A DNA stretch of 64,000 nucleotides from Alphaproteobacteria bacterium (GCA_017308135.1 JAFKFM010000006.1:65724-129723), one strand, 5' to 3'; shown: positions 1-8,967, counted from the first letter of the stretch. The notes: generated from the sequence alone by a model not told the origin. Translations and numbers: made by a program.

Positions 1-1
1 C

Positions 2-934
2 CGCCAGGGCCAGCCTTATCTCGACGGCTTCCGCGCGGTCGTGATGTCGGGCGCTTCGATGCTCAACGCCGTGCAAGGCGGCCAGGTGATGGCGGAGTTC
101 CGCGGCATCAGCCCGGCCGAGAAGGCGCGCGTCGCCAACCCGAAGGTCACGTTCCAGGAAGCGAATTGGCTATCGGGCCTGATCTTGTCGTTCAACGTCG
201 AACAGAAGCCCTTCGACGACGTGCGCGTGCGCCGCGCGTTGTCGATGGCGCTGGATCGCTTCGGCGCGGAAGCCGCCTTGTCGCGCGTCAGCCAAGTGAA
301 GGCGACGGGCACGCTGCTGCGCCCGGGCTACGACTACGCGCCGCCGCGCGGCGAGCTGACGAAGTATCCGGGCATGACGCCGACCGCCGATATCGCGCGC
401 GCGCGCGCCGAAGCGCGGCGCTTGCTGCAGGAAGCGGGCGTGCCCAACCTGAAATTCGAAATCATCTCGATGTCGCTGCCGCCCTTCCCCACCGTGGCGG
501 TGTGGCTGATCGACCAATGGCGCCAGATCGGCGTCACGGTCGAACAGCGCCAGGCCGAACGCGCGACCTATTTCGCCGCGCGCACGTCCGGCGCCTTCCA
601 GGTAATGTTGGATTTCACGACCGAGTTCGCGGACGAGCCGAATTTCCAGCTGCGCCGGTTTATCTCGTTCGATCGCGTGCCCGGTTTCAACGTGTCGCGC
701 CATCTCGACCGCCGCCTGGACGAGATCTTCGACCAGCAGGAACGCGAAACCGACGTCGCCAAGCGCAAGGCGCTGGTCCGCGATTTCGAAATCCATCTGT
801 TCGATATGGGCTACACGGTGCCGCTGTTCTGGTTCACCCGCATTGTGCCCCTCGCTTCCAACGTGCGCGGCTGGGACATCACGCCGTCGCATCTGCTGGG
901 CCAGGATCTGGCGGGCGTGTGGCTCGCCAACTGA
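2..934 (+). CDS. ABC transporter substrate-binding protein, SBP_bac_5 family (5' truncated)
   Basis: C-terminal 310 codons of a periplasmic peptide/nickel/opine-type solute-binding protein; the reading frame is open to the left window edge, so start and signal peptide are missing. The visible start carries the family's QPYLDGFRAV segment. It continues with FNVEQKPFDDVRVRRALSMA, the conserved domain II stretch in which residues after 'kPPFddvrvRqA' contact the ligand cleft. The C-terminal half keeps the usual order, ending in a VPLFW segment. The partner permease and ATPase genes would lie upstream or elsewhere. The substrate cannot be told from this fragment. A strong intrinsic terminator follows directly, so this is the last gene of its unit. 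Confidence 0.9.
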   Translation, partial: RQGQPYLDGFRAVVMSGASMLNAVQGGQVMAEFRGISPAEKARVANPKVTFQEANWLSGLILSFNVEQKPFDDVRVRRALSMALDRFGAEAALSRVSQVKATGTLLRPGYDYAPPRGELTKYPGMTPTADIARARAEARRLLQEAGVPNLKFEIISMSLPPFPTVAVWLIDQWRQIGVTVEQRQAERATYFAARTSGAFQVMLDFTTEFADEPNFQLRRFISFDRVPGFNVSRHLDRRLDEIFDQQERETDVAKRKALVRDFEIHLFDMGYTVPLFWFTRIVPLASNVRGWDITPSHLLGQDLAGVWLAN

Positions 935-960
935 TCCCGCCCGCCGATCGACAAGAGAAA

Positions 961-988
961 CGCCGGGGCGCAAGCCCCGGCGTTTTTT
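961..988 (+). terminator. Rho-independent terminator
   Basis: Perfect hairpin with arms CGCCGGGGC and GCCCCGGCG around a short loop, followed by a run of seven T, 26 bases after the binding-protein stop codon. Confidence 0.92.
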
Positions 989-990
989 TG

Positions 991-1261
991 AGAGTCTGAG
1001 CCAGGGGAATTGTGCCGCCTGCGCCGCCGGGATTTTGTGACGCAGGCAGGAGAAGGGCGCCGCGCGTAGTGGTTCTACGCGCAAGCACTTCGACGAACCT
1101 GCGGCGCAAAAGAACGCGGCCCTACGGGTTGGGTTCCGGCGGGCGCCCGCTTTGTTGCGGCCCTCGCCGATAGGTACCGCTATCGGCTTCGGACCGCGCC
1201 GCGCGGTTCGCACACGCCGGAAGCCCAACGCAGGCGGCACAATTCCCCTGGATCAGACTCT
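991..1261. repeat. MITE-like element with 33-bp terminal inverted repeats
   Basis: The 33 bases at 991-1023 and 1229-1261 are reverse complements with one mismatch (c versus a near the outer end). Between them is about 205 bp with internal hairpins: GCGCGTAG/CTACGCGC at 1062-1082 and GCCGATA/TATCGGC at 1166-1187. No protein of its own is credible. It fills the gap between two convergent genes, and its last base overlaps the stop codon of the next gene. The structure fits a dispersed non-autonomous element or large intergenic repeat. No clear target-site duplication is seen. Confidence 0.75.
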
Positions 1262-2096
1262 AGCGCCAGCCGTTCTCGTGCAGGAACGCGGCGACCGCGT
1301 CGTTGAACGCGTCCGCGATTTCGAAATAGGCCGAGTGCCCGGCCTTGGCGAACAAAACGTCGCGCGCGTTCGGAATTTTGCGCGCCAAGGCGGGGGCGAG
1401 GAACGAGGGGAACACCACATCTTCCTCGCCCATCGCGAGCAGCACGGGGCATGCGATCCCCGCGGCGTCGGCCGGATCGCGCCAACGTTTGAGCTTCGCG
1501 CGCAACGCTTCCTTGTCGAGCCCGCCGGTGCCCGCCAGCGTATCGATCGATTTATAGAGATGATGCAAGGCGGGTTCGGCTTCGGCATAGCGCCGCCCGG
1601 TCGCCGGATGGATCGCGGCTTCACGCATGGCTTCGCGCGCGGCGCTGGCTTGCGCCGACCATGCGTCGAACGCGGCGGGGTCGAGTCGGCGCACATCCAA
1701 CGTTCCCGATGTCGCGGCCAGCACCAAAGCGGCGACGCGGGCGGGCTTCGTCAGCGCCAACTCGACGGCCGCCCAGCCGCCCATCGATTGCGCGACCAGG
1801 GCGGTCTTCGCGATGCCGAGATGGTCAAGGACCGCTTCCACATCGCCCGCGAAATCGGCGGGATCGGGCGGCAGCGTCGCCGCAGTGGAAGGGGCGAAGC
1901 CGCGCGCGGCCAAGGTCACGACCTTGTGCCGCCGGGCGAATTCGGGAACCTGCTGCCACCACGACAGATGATTGCCGCCCAGCCCATGGAGGAACACGAT
2001 CGGCGGGCCATCGCCCGCGACTTCGTAGTAAACGCGCGCACCGGGACGTTCGACATAGCCGGCGGTGATTTTCGGAGCCCAATCGGAATCGCTCAT
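1260..2096 (-). CDS. alpha/beta-fold hydrolase
   Basis: 278-aa single-domain alpha/beta hydrolase, probably cytoplasmic. Seen in order: oxyanion region IVFLHGLGGNHLSWW near residue 35, nucleophile elbow AQSMGGWA with the catalytic Ser near residue 103, acid region GEEDVVFP and terminal KAGHSAYFE with the catalytic His. A cap region of about 90 residues lies between the elbow and the acid strand. The layout resembles esterases, 3-oxoadipate enol-lactonases and haloperoxidase-like enzymes, and the substrate is not deducible. The start MSDSDWAP is preferred because upstream codons look non-coding. The stop touches the inverted-repeat element. Confidence 0.85.
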   Translation of the reverse strand: MSDSDWAPKITAGYVERPGARVYYEVAGDGPPIVFLHGLGGNHLSWWQQVPEFARRHKVVTLAARGFAPSTAATLPPDPADFAGDVEAVLDHLGIAKTALVAQSMGGWAAVELALTKPARVAALVLAATSGTLDVRRLDPAAFDAWSAQASAAREAMREAAIHPATGRRYAEAEPALHHLYKSIDTLAGTGGLDKEALRAKLKRWRDPADAAGIACPVLLAMGEEDVVFPSFLAPALARKIPNARDVLFAKAGHSAYFEIADAFNDAVAAFLHENGWR

Positions 2097-2231
2097 AAGC
2101 GCAGTCTGCCACCATTCGAAATCGAATACAGGGCATGAAACCGAAAACAGCGCGACAAAACGGCCCGGACCGTGCAAGGCTTTGTGCGGTTACGTTGCCG
2201 CCGCGTCCGTTCCCCTGCCGGAGTTGCGCCG

Positions 2232-2957
2232 ATGTCGTCGAAGCGTCTCACCCGTCGTCATGCCCTTGCCACCGGCCTCGCCGCCGCGACGATTTGGCCC
2301 TCGCGCCGTGCCGCCGCGTCGGGCCCCGTCGATCTGCAGCTCGTCCTTGCCGCCGATATCTCCCGCTCGATCGACCCGGAGGAATTCGCGCTGCAACGCC
2401 AGGGCTACGCTTCGGCGATTGCCGATCCGCGCGTCGTGAAGGTGATGACCGGCGGACGTTTCCGCGCCGTCGCCGCCACCTATTACGAATGGTCGGGTAT
2501 TCGCTCGCAACAGACGATCGTCGATTGGACGCGCATCGATTCCGCCGCGGCGGCCGAGGATTTCGGCGCCAAACTTTTGGCCGTGCCCCGCCCCTTCGGC
2601 GCGCAGACGGCTTTGGGCGAAGCGATCGCGTTTTCGCTGCGCGAGTTTCAGCGCTGCCCCTTCCCGGCCGAGCGGCGCACGCTCGACGTGTCGGGCGACG
2701 GCACCAATACGTCGGGCATGATGCCCGATGTCGCGCGCGATCAGGTTCTGGCGACCGGCGTCACGATCAACGCGCTGGTGATTTTGTCGACCGATCCGAT
2801 GCCGTGGAATCCGTACCACACGCATCCGCCGGGCGGGCTGGACGAGTATTTCCGTACCAACGTGATCGGCGGCCAAGGCGCCTTCCTGATGGCGGTCCAA
2901 GGTTTCGAAACCTTCGGATTCGCAATGGTCAATAAATTGAGCCGCGAAACGGCCTGA
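2232..2957 (+). CDS. DUF1194 protein with Tat-type signal (vWA-like)
   Basis: 241 aa. The N-terminus MSSKRLTRRHALATGLAAAT carries a twin-arginine motif and hydrophobic stretch, so export by Tat is likely. The mature part begins VDLQLVLAADISRSIDPEEF, a MIDAS-like DxSxS start typical of von Willebrand A domains. It continues with SGDGTNTSG, which supplies further metal-ligand-type residues. This matches the alphaproteobacterial DUF1194 family, which has no established function. It is followed 23 bp later by the Kelch gene, also Tat-type, suggesting one transcription unit. Confidence 0.88.
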   Translation: MSSKRLTRRHALATGLAAATIWPSRRAAASGPVDLQLVLAADISRSIDPEEFALQRQGYASAIADPRVVKVMTGGRFRAVAATYYEWSGIRSQQTIVDWTRIDSAAAAEDFGAKLLAVPRPFGAQTALGEAIAFSLREFQRCPFPAERRTLDVSGDGTNTSGMMPDVARDQVLATGVTINALVILSTDPMPWNPYHTHPPGGLDEYFRTNVIGGQGAFLMAVQGFETFGFAMVNKLSRETA

Positions 2958-2980
2958 GAAGAAGCGAGAGGAATTCCCCG

Positions 2981-4057
2981 ATGAAATCGATCTCCCGCCG
3001 CACGGCGCTTTCCGTGGCCGGTGCCGCGCTGGCGTCGCCGGCGCTTGCGCAACATCCCCATCACGGCCAGATGTTCGAGCGGATGAACCAGCCCGGCCGC
3101 ATCGATCTGCCGCCGCTGGCGCTGGAACACGCGGTCTATGACAGCCCGGCGCCGAAAGCGGCGCAGCAAGGCCGATGGGAAGCCAAGCCCCCGCTGCCGC
3201 TGCCGCGCACCGAAATGGCGTGGGCGGCGGCGTTGGACGGCAAGCTGCATCTGGTCGGCGGCTATGCCGAACAGCGTTTCGACATGCCCTATCACCATGT
3301 GTTCGATCCCGCGAAGAACGCGTGGAGCGAGGCGGCCAAGCTGCCGCGCGGCGCCAATCACGTGGGCATCACCACGCATGGCGGCAAGCTCTACGCCTTC
3401 GGCGGCTTCATCGAACAGAACCGCTTTCCGCACGAGGACGTGTTCGTGTGGACGCCGGGCGACGATCGCTGGGTGAAATTGCGTCCGCTGCCGACCGCGT
3501 CGGGCGCCATCGGCGCCGTCACCGTCGGCGACAATATCCATCTGGTCGGCGGTGCCGTCGGCAATACCCAAGAGACGCGCAAATCGATCGATTGGCATCT
3601 TGTCTACGACATCAAGGAAGACCGCTACCGCGAGGCGGCGCGATTCCCCACCGCGCGCGACCATGTCGGCATCGTGTTCAACAACGGGCTGATCCATCTG
3701 GTCGGCGGGCGTGTGGATACGTTCCACACGAATTCGAATTTGCACCACACCTACGATCCCAAGGAGGATCGCTGGCGCTTCCGCAACCCGATCCCCACCG
3801 CGCGATCGGGCCACGGCACGGTCGTCTATCGCGGCAAGATGTTCTGCATGGGCGGCGAAGGCACCAACAAGGTGTTCGGCCAGAACGAGGCCTATGATTT
3901 CCAGACCGACAAATGGGAGCAATACGCGCCGATGCTGACCCCGCGCCACGGCGTGGGCACGGCGTTGCTGGGCGACGCGATCCATATGGCCGGCGGCGGG
4001 CCGCAGATGGGCGGCGGCGTCAAATCCGCCGTCCACGAAGCCTTCACCTTGGGCTAG
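2981..4057 (+). CDS. Tat-exported Kelch-repeat beta-propeller protein
   Basis: 358 aa. The signal MKSISRRTALSVAGAALASPALA has a twin-arginine motif and an ALA cleavage site. The mature region is about six Kelch blades, each with a GG doublet: LHLVGGY, LYAFGGF, IHLVGGA, IHLVGGR, MFCMGGE and IHMAGGG, spaced about 45-55 residues. A periplasmic ligand-binding or galactose-oxidase-like propeller is likely, but no catalytic residues can be assigned. A purine-rich GAGAGGAA precedes the ATG. It lies between DUF1194 and a Tat-motif amidohydrolase in the same direction. Confidence 0.9.
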   Translation: MKSISRRTALSVAGAALASPALAQHPHHGQMFERMNQPGRIDLPPLALEHAVYDSPAPKAAQQGRWEAKPPLPLPRTEMAWAAALDGKLHLVGGYAEQRFDMPYHHVFDPAKNAWSEAAKLPRGANHVGITTHGGKLYAFGGFIEQNRFPHEDVFVWTPGDDRWVKLRPLPTASGAIGAVTVGDNIHLVGGAVGNTQETRKSIDWHLVYDIKEDRYREAARFPTARDHVGIVFNNGLIHLVGGRVDTFHTNSNLHHTYDPKEDRWRFRNPIPTARSGHGTVVYRGKMFCMGGEGTNKVFGQNEAYDFQTDKWEQYAPMLTPRHGVGTALLGDAIHMAGGGPQMGGGVKSAVHEAFTLG

Positions 4058-4101
4058 TTACAACCCAGGATTTGACCGCGCCCACAGGCCGGCGCACCCT
4101 T

Positions 4102-4140
4102 CTCCCCGGCGGCCGCACGCTCGAAGGCGGCCGGGGAGGA
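4102..4140 (+). promoter_or_regulatory. Hairpin enclosing the amidohydrolase ribosome-binding site
   Basis: Left arm CTCCCCGG (4102-4109) plus ccgc pairs with gcgg plus CCGGGGAG (4127-4138), with a three-base bulge. The right arm contains most of the Shine-Dalgarno sequence GGGGAGGA (4133-4140), five bases before ATG at 4145. Translation of the amidohydrolase could therefore be masked unless the hairpin melts. Alternatively it may act as a processing or attenuating stem after the Kelch gene. Confidence 0.5.
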
Positions 4141-4144
4141 AATC

Positions 4145-5653
4145 ATGAGCCTGTTGACCGACGCGGAATTGGCGGCGCTGAAACCCGCCGATACGGCCAC
4201 GCCCGCCACGCCGATCCCCACGCAAGTCGTCGCCAGCGACGAATTTTTCCCGATCCCGCAGACCGAACGCCAAGCGAAGGTCGAAGCGCGGATGGGCGAT
4301 CTCGCCGACGAGCTTGGCGCTAAGCACAAGCTCGATCGCCGGGGGTTTTTCAAGACGGCCGCCGGCATGGCCGCCGCCTTCGTGGCGATGAACGATATCT
4401 ACGGGCCGCTTTACGAGGTGTCGCGCGCCGAAGCGGCGTCGATCGACAAGGCGGCGCAGCGCGCCCAGGCGCTGTCGGGCCAATTCGTGATGGACGTGCA
4501 TACGCATTTCCTGCGCGACGATACGCGCCTGGAAGGTTTCGTGCGTGCGCGCGCCGCCGTGGGTCAGGCGGGCTGGAACCCCGGCCTTGCCGGCAAGGAA
4601 CAGACGATCGCGGATTTGAAATATCCGAACTGGTTCAAGGAAATCTATCTCGACAGCGACACGAAGGTCGCTCTCGTCTCGGGCTCCGGCTCCGAAGACC
4701 CGCGCGACTGGTTCCTGACCAACAAAATGAAATTCGACGCGCGCGAACGCGTCAACACCGCGTCGGGTTCGCGCCGGTGTTTGAGCCACGCGATCTTCAT
4801 GCCCGGCGTGCCCGGCTGGATGGATCAGGTGGACGAGGCGATCGCGCTCTACAAACCCGATAGCTGGAAGGGCTACACGGTCGGCGACAACACCAACAAG
4901 CAGTTGGCGCGCCATCCCTGGCGGCTCGACGACGAAAAGCTGCTTTATCCCTTCTACGAGAAAATCCTGAAGGCGGGGCAGAACATCGTCTGCGTGCATA
5001 AGGGCCTGTACCCGCCCTCGACCGAGCAGCAATTCCCGCACCTGGTGCAATACGCGAAGGTCGACGACGTCGGCAAAGCGGCGAAGGATTGGCCGCAAAT
5101 CCGCTTCGTGATCTATCACTCGGCTTATCGTTGGGGTTCGGGCGGCAACGCGGCGGCGGGCATGGCGCAGTTCGAGCGCACGGGGCGCGTGGAATGGGTC
5201 AACGACCTTGCCGAAATTCCCGAGAAATTCGGCGTGTCGAACGTCTATGGCGATCTGGGTCAGATCTTCGCGCAAAGCACGGTGATCGAGCCGCGCCTGT
5301 GCGCCGCCATGATGGGCATTCTGGTGAAGGGCCTCGGCGCCGATCACGTCGTGTGGGGCACGGATGCGATCTGGACCGGCGCGCCGCAATGGCAGATCGA
5401 AGCCTTGCGCCGCCTGGAAATTCCCGAAGACATGCGCCGCCGTTACGGCTTCCCGGAGCTGGGGCCCGCCGATGGCGCGATCAAGCGCATGATCTTCGGA
5501 GAGACCTCGGCCAAGATGTACAATTACGACATCACCAAAGCCGGGCTCGACACCGACGGCGTCGCCGCCGTGAAGGCCGCCTATCTGCGCAACGGCGCCG
5601 ACCCGTCGCATTTACGTTACGGTTATGTCCTAAACGGACAACAGCCCGGCTAA
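4145..5653 (+). CDS. Amidohydrolase (amidohydro_2 family) with internal Tat-like motif
   Basis: 502-aa TIM-barrel metal-dependent hydrolase. Metal ligand motif DVHTH lies at residues 117-121. Later motifs include HKGLYPP, YHSAYRWG and the barrel Asp in WGTDAIW. A twin-arginine-like DRRGFFKTAAGMAAAFVA occurs at about residues 64-81 rather than at the extreme N-terminus. Either export uses a long n-region or the start is further in, but GGGGAGGA five bases upstream of ATG 4145 supports this start. The substrate is unknown; relatives act on carboxylates (decarboxylases) or amides. Its 3' end overlaps the convergent hydrolase by 24 bp. Confidence 0.85.
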   Translation: MSLLTDAELAALKPADTATPATPIPTQVVASDEFFPIPQTERQAKVEARMGDLADELGAKHKLDRRGFFKTAAGMAAAFVAMNDIYGPLYEVSRAEAASIDKAAQRAQALSGQFVMDVHTHFLRDDTRLEGFVRARAAVGQAGWNPGLAGKEQTIADLKYPNWFKEIYLDSDTKVALVSGSGSEDPRDWFLTNKMKFDARERVNTASGSRRCLSHAIFMPGVPGWMDQVDEAIALYKPDSWKGYTVGDNTNKQLARHPWRLDDEKLLYPFYEKILKAGQNIVCVHKGLYPPSTEQQFPHLVQYAKVDDVGKAAKDWPQIRFVIYHSAYRWGSGGNAAAGMAQFERTGRVEWVNDLAEIPEKFGVSNVYGDLGQIFAQSTVIEPRLCAAMMGILVKGLGADHVVWGTDAIWTGAPQWQIEALRRLEIPEDMRRRYGFPELGPADGAIKRMIFGETSAKMYNYDITKAGLDTDGVAAVKAAYLRNGADPSHLRYGYVLNGQQPG

Positions 5654-6466
5654 ACGATTCGTGATGACGCCGTCGGGGGTGGCCACTTCATCGACGATGG
5701 TGAAGTGGTCGCGCCCGGCGATCACGTCGAGCGTGACGGGTGCGCCCGTTTTCGCGCGCGCGTCGGCATAGTCGCGCGATTGGCGGATCAGCTCGGGCAA
5801 TTCATTGCCGCCGACCGCCAAGGCGATGGGTTTGCGCGAAGCACCGGGATCGGTCATCGGCGACAACGCGGCGGCTTCCGCTTCGCTCAAGCCCAGCTTG
5901 TCGTTGATGTAGTTGTGGCGCAGCGGCTCCAATTCGAAAATGCCGCTGATCGCCAGCGCCGATGTCAGTTTCGGATGGTCGAGGGCGCTGACCGCCAGAT
6001 GCCCGCCCGCCGACCAGCCGGCCGCGCAAATCCGCGTGCGGTCGGATCCCGCTTTCGCGAGCAAGCCGTCGAACGTGTCGATCGATTTGCGGATCTGGCC
6101 GACGATGTCGCGCAACGTCGCTTCCGGCGCCAACACATAGCCCGCGAAGCCGACATCGATCCCGCGCGCCAGCGGGCCTTGCGCCAAAGCCGCGAAGGTC
6201 GCGCGGGTATGGACGGGGATCTGCCAATACCCGCCATGGATCAACAGCAAACCGGGCGCGCCCTTCTTGCCGCAAGGGTAGAAATCGACCGCTTGGCGTT
6301 CATGCGGGCCATAGGCGACGTCGAGCACGGCCCCCCGATGCCCGTCGCGGAACGCCGCACTGCGCGCGCGCCACTCGGCCAGCAATTCCTGCGAATTGGG
6401 GACGGCCGCGCCGTTGTTGTAGGCGGCGTCGAGCGCCGCGCGGGTCATTTCGCGCCAATTTTCCAT
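5630..6466 (-). CDS. alpha/beta hydrolase, arylformamidase-like
   Basis: 278 aa. Motifs: HGGYW oxyanion sequence near residue 76, nucleophile elbow GWSAGGH, acid region, and a terminal GRDHFTIVDE segment with the catalytic His. HGGxW together with GxSAGGH is characteristic of the kynurenine formamidase/BD-FAE branch, so N-formyl or ester hydrolysis of a small substrate is likely. No other kynurenine-pathway gene is nearby, so a role in tryptophan breakdown is not shown. The start MENWREM is 10 bp from the neighbouring transporter gene stop in the same direction, a possible operon. Confidence 0.8.
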   Translation of the reverse strand: MENWREMTRAALDAAYNNGAAVPNSQELLAEWRARSAAFRDGHRGAVLDVAYGPHERQAVDFYPCGKKGAPGLLLIHGGYWQIPVHTRATFAALAQGPLARGIDVGFAGYVLAPEATLRDIVGQIRKSIDTFDGLLAKAGSDRTRICAAGWSAGGHLAVSALDHPKLTSALAISGIFELEPLRHNYINDKLGLSEAEAAALSPMTDPGASRKPIALAVGGNELPELIRQSRDYADARAKTGAPVTLDVIAGRDHFTIVDEVATPDGVITNRLAGLLSV

Positions 6467-6476
6467 ACGGCCGAGT

Positions 6477-7514
6477 TTACTGGGGCGCTTTCAATTCCGC
6501 CACCGGGGGCAAATACGTGTCCACATAAAGGTCGCTCGCCGGCGGCGCGCTCGCATACTCGGCCGCTTCCGACAGAAAGGCGTTCAACTTCTCCAAGCGT
6601 TCCTTCGTCACCACGCTGAACCCGTTGGCGCGCACATAGGGCGTCATGATCGACGTGTCGATCATGAATTTGTAGCGCGCGGTTTCGATCTCCGGATTGA
6701 TCGTCGCGTCGCGCCGCGCGACCGAGCGGATCGCCTCGGGAATATCCGTCAGCGAATCGCGCATCCCCGCCAGCGTCGCGCGGATGAATTTGCGGATCGT
6801 TTCGGGATTGCGGCGCGCATATTCCTGCGTGACCAGCAAACCATTGCCCATCAGTTCGAACCCGTGATCGCCCAGCGGGAACAGAACGACGTCCTCCGGC
6901 TTCACGTTCAGCGACAGAAGATTGAAATAGGTCGTCGCGGCGAAGGCCGTGACAGCATCCGCCCCGCCGCGCGCCAGCAGCGAATCGCGCAGATTGGGCT
7001 GCACGGTCAGCCATTCGATCTTCGACGAGTCGATGTTCTGCAACCGCGACAACACGCCCCAAAGCGGGCGGATGAAATCGCCCGGCGGGTGGGCGATTTT
7101 TTTTCCGGCGAGATCGGACATCGTTTTGATACCGGTCGATTTGAGCGTCACCAGCGCGTGCTGCCCCTTGTCCATGTAGAGGAACACGGTCGTCACCTTC
7201 GACGCGGGATTGGTGACGTTCCAGCGGACCAGCATATTCGGGTCGCCTAAACCGATGTCATAGGATCCGGCGGCGAGCTTGGCCATCGCATCGCCCGAGC
7301 CGAAGCCGCGATCGATTTGGACGTTCAAACCTTCGCGCGCGAAATAGCCGCGATCGGCGGCGATGAACCACGGGCTTTGATGGGGCTGCGGCGCCCAATC
7401 GAGGGTAAGGCGTATATTGACCGGCGCTTGCTGCGCCATCGCCGGCAGAAGCATGGCGAGAATCGCGGCGGTCGCGCACAAAGTTCGGGCAAGGAAACGC
7501 CTCAATTTCGGCAT
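6477..7514 (-). CDS. ABC transporter substrate-binding protein, NMT1/SsuA/ThiY-like
   Basis: 345 aa. Signal peptide MPKLRRFLARTLCATAAIL ending near AMAQ. The mature part opens with IRLTLDWAPQPHQSPWFIAA, the signature of thiamine-pyrimidine/sulfonate-type binding proteins. It then has GSGDAMAKLAAGSYDIG, the substrate-cleft strand. The start is fixed by GGAGG five bases upstream of ATG. Divergent to it, 112 bp away, is a cytosine-deaminase-like amidohydrolase, suggesting uptake and processing of a pyrimidine or related heterocycle. No permease or ATPase gene is adjacent. Confidence 0.85.
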   Translation of the reverse strand: MPKLRRFLARTLCATAAILAMLLPAMAQQAPVNIRLTLDWAPQPHQSPWFIAADRGYFAREGLNVQIDRGFGSGDAMAKLAAGSYDIGLGDPNMLVRWNVTNPASKVTTVFLYMDKGQHALVTLKSTGIKTMSDLAGKKIAHPPGDFIRPLWGVLSRLQNIDSSKIEWLTVQPNLRDSLLARGGADAVTAFAATTYFNLLSLNVKPEDVVLFPLGDHGFELMGNGLLVTQEYARRNPETIRKFIRATLAGMRDSLTDIPEAIRSVARRDATINPEIETARYKFMIDTSIMTPYVRANGFSVVTKERLEKLNAFLSEAAEYASAPPASDLYVDTYLPPVAELKAPQ

Positions 7515-7626
7515 CGCTACCTCCATATCGCGGCGGACATCGCCGGCACGCAGATACGACGCAGAATGTATGCCAGCCGCGCGCGGCATAAGCGTTGCTT
7601 CTCTCTTTCGATTAAGGGAGGACCCG

Positions 7627-8967
7627 ATGACCCGGCATAAAGACATACGGATACCCGAAGCCGGCGCCTATGTTCTGCGCCGCGCGCGCGTGCCCGCCGT
7701 GTTCTTCGACGCCACGATGCCGGGCTTGGCGGCGGATTCCGAAGGCTGCGCGCTGGTCGATCTAGCCATCGCCGACGGCAAGATCGCGCGCATCGCCACC
7801 GCCGGTTCGGCGGCGCAAGGCCCCGGCGATATCGACCTCGAGGGAAGGCTGGTCTGGGCGACGCTGATCGACATCCACACCCATCTCGACAAAGGCCAAG
7901 TGATCCCACGCGCGATGCCCGACGGCACGCTAGACGGCGGTGCGATCGGCACGTTCGAAGACCGCAAGCGCTGGACGCACGCGGATATGCGCGCGCGCAT
8001 GTCGTTCGGCCTGCGCTGCGCCTATGCGCATGGCGTGGGCGCCATCCGCACCCATCTCGACAGCCAGGAAGAAAACGCGCCGACGAGCTGGGACGTGTTC
8101 CGGGAACTGCGCGACGAATGGGCCGGACGCGTCGATCTTCAGGCCGTCGGCCTCGTCCCCCTTACCTTCTTCCGTACACCTTGGGGCAAGGAATTGCCCG
8201 GCTTGGTCGCGCGATCGAAAGGCGTCTTGGGCGGCACGACCGACGCGATCGGCTATTACGATGGTGCCCGCAACGACGAGCTGGTGGCGTTGCTCGATTT
8301 GTTTTTCGAGGTCGCGGGCGCGCACGGCCTCGACGTCGACATGCATGTCGATCAATCGGACGATCCCGCCGCCTTCTCCCTGCCGCTGATCGCCGAAGCG
8401 GCGCTGCGCACCGGCTTCAAAGGCAAAGTGCTGGCCGGGCATTGCGTCAACCTCGCCTTGCAGGACGATGCGACGATCAAACGCACGGCCGAACTTTGCG
8501 CCAAGGCGGGCGTCGCGGTCTCGACCATGCCGACGCCGATGGTCTATTTGCAGGATCGCAAACCGGGCCGCACGCCGCGCTGGCGCGGGGTGACGGCGGT
8601 GAACGAATTATTGGCGGCGGGCGTGCCCATCGCGATCGGCGGCGACAATTGCCGCGACGCGTGGTTTCCCTATGGCGATCACGACATGATCGACACGTTC
8701 CAGCAATCGGTGCGCGTGCTGCAACTCGACCATCCGCTGACGCCGGCCATCGCCGGGGTCGGTCCGGTCGCGGCCAAGATCGCGGGCTTCGCCGGCACCG
8801 GACGCATCGTCGCAGGCGGACCCGCCGGCTTGATCCTGTTCGCCGCGCGCACGCTGAACGAATTCATGTGCCGGCCGCAAAGCGACCGTATCGTGATCAA
8901 CGCGGGCGCGCGCGTGCGCGATCCTTTGCCGGATTACGCCGAACTCGACGCGACGCTCGCGGTCTGA
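7627..8967 (+). CDS. Amidohydrolase, cytosine deaminase-like
   Basis: 446 aa. Metal-binding motifs run in the order expected for cytosine deaminases and related cyclic amidine hydrolases: DIHTHLDKGQ, IRTHLDSQEE, DMHVDQSDD, LAGHCVNLA and GGDNCRDAW. The HCxN and GxDN sequences match the CodA family, including the Asp that binds metal and activates water. N- and C-terminal beta-sandwich pieces flank the barrel. A strong GGGAGGA lies just before ATG. The substrate is probably a pyrimidine or triazine-like ring, but exact identity is not deducible. The downstream gene is convergent and starts its stop codon at the next base. Confidence 0.85.
   Translation: MTRHKDIRIPEAGAYVLRRARVPAVFFDATMPGLAADSEGCALVDLAIADGKIARIATAGSAAQGPGDIDLEGRLVWATLIDIHTHLDKGQVIPRAMPDGTLDGGAIGTFEDRKRWTHADMRARMSFGLRCAYAHGVGAIRTHLDSQEENAPTSWDVFRELRDEWAGRVDLQAVGLVPLTFFRTPWGKELPGLVARSKGVLGGTTDAIGYYDGARNDELVALLDLFFEVAGAHGLDVDMHVDQSDDPAAFSLPLIAEAALRTGFKGKVLAGHCVNLALQDDATIKRTAELCAKAGVAVSTMPTPMVYLQDRKPGRTPRWRGVTAVNELLAAGVPIAIGGDNCRDAWFPYGDHDMIDTFQQSVRVLQLDHPLTPAIAGVGPVAAKIAGFAGTGRIVAGGPAGLILFAARTLNEFMCRPQSDRIVINAGARVRDPLPDYAELDATLAV

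Noticed and set aside
4058-5611. 517-codon frame antisense to the amidohydrolase
   Set aside because: Low-complexity Arg/His-rich shadow of a gene with good metal-binding motifs.
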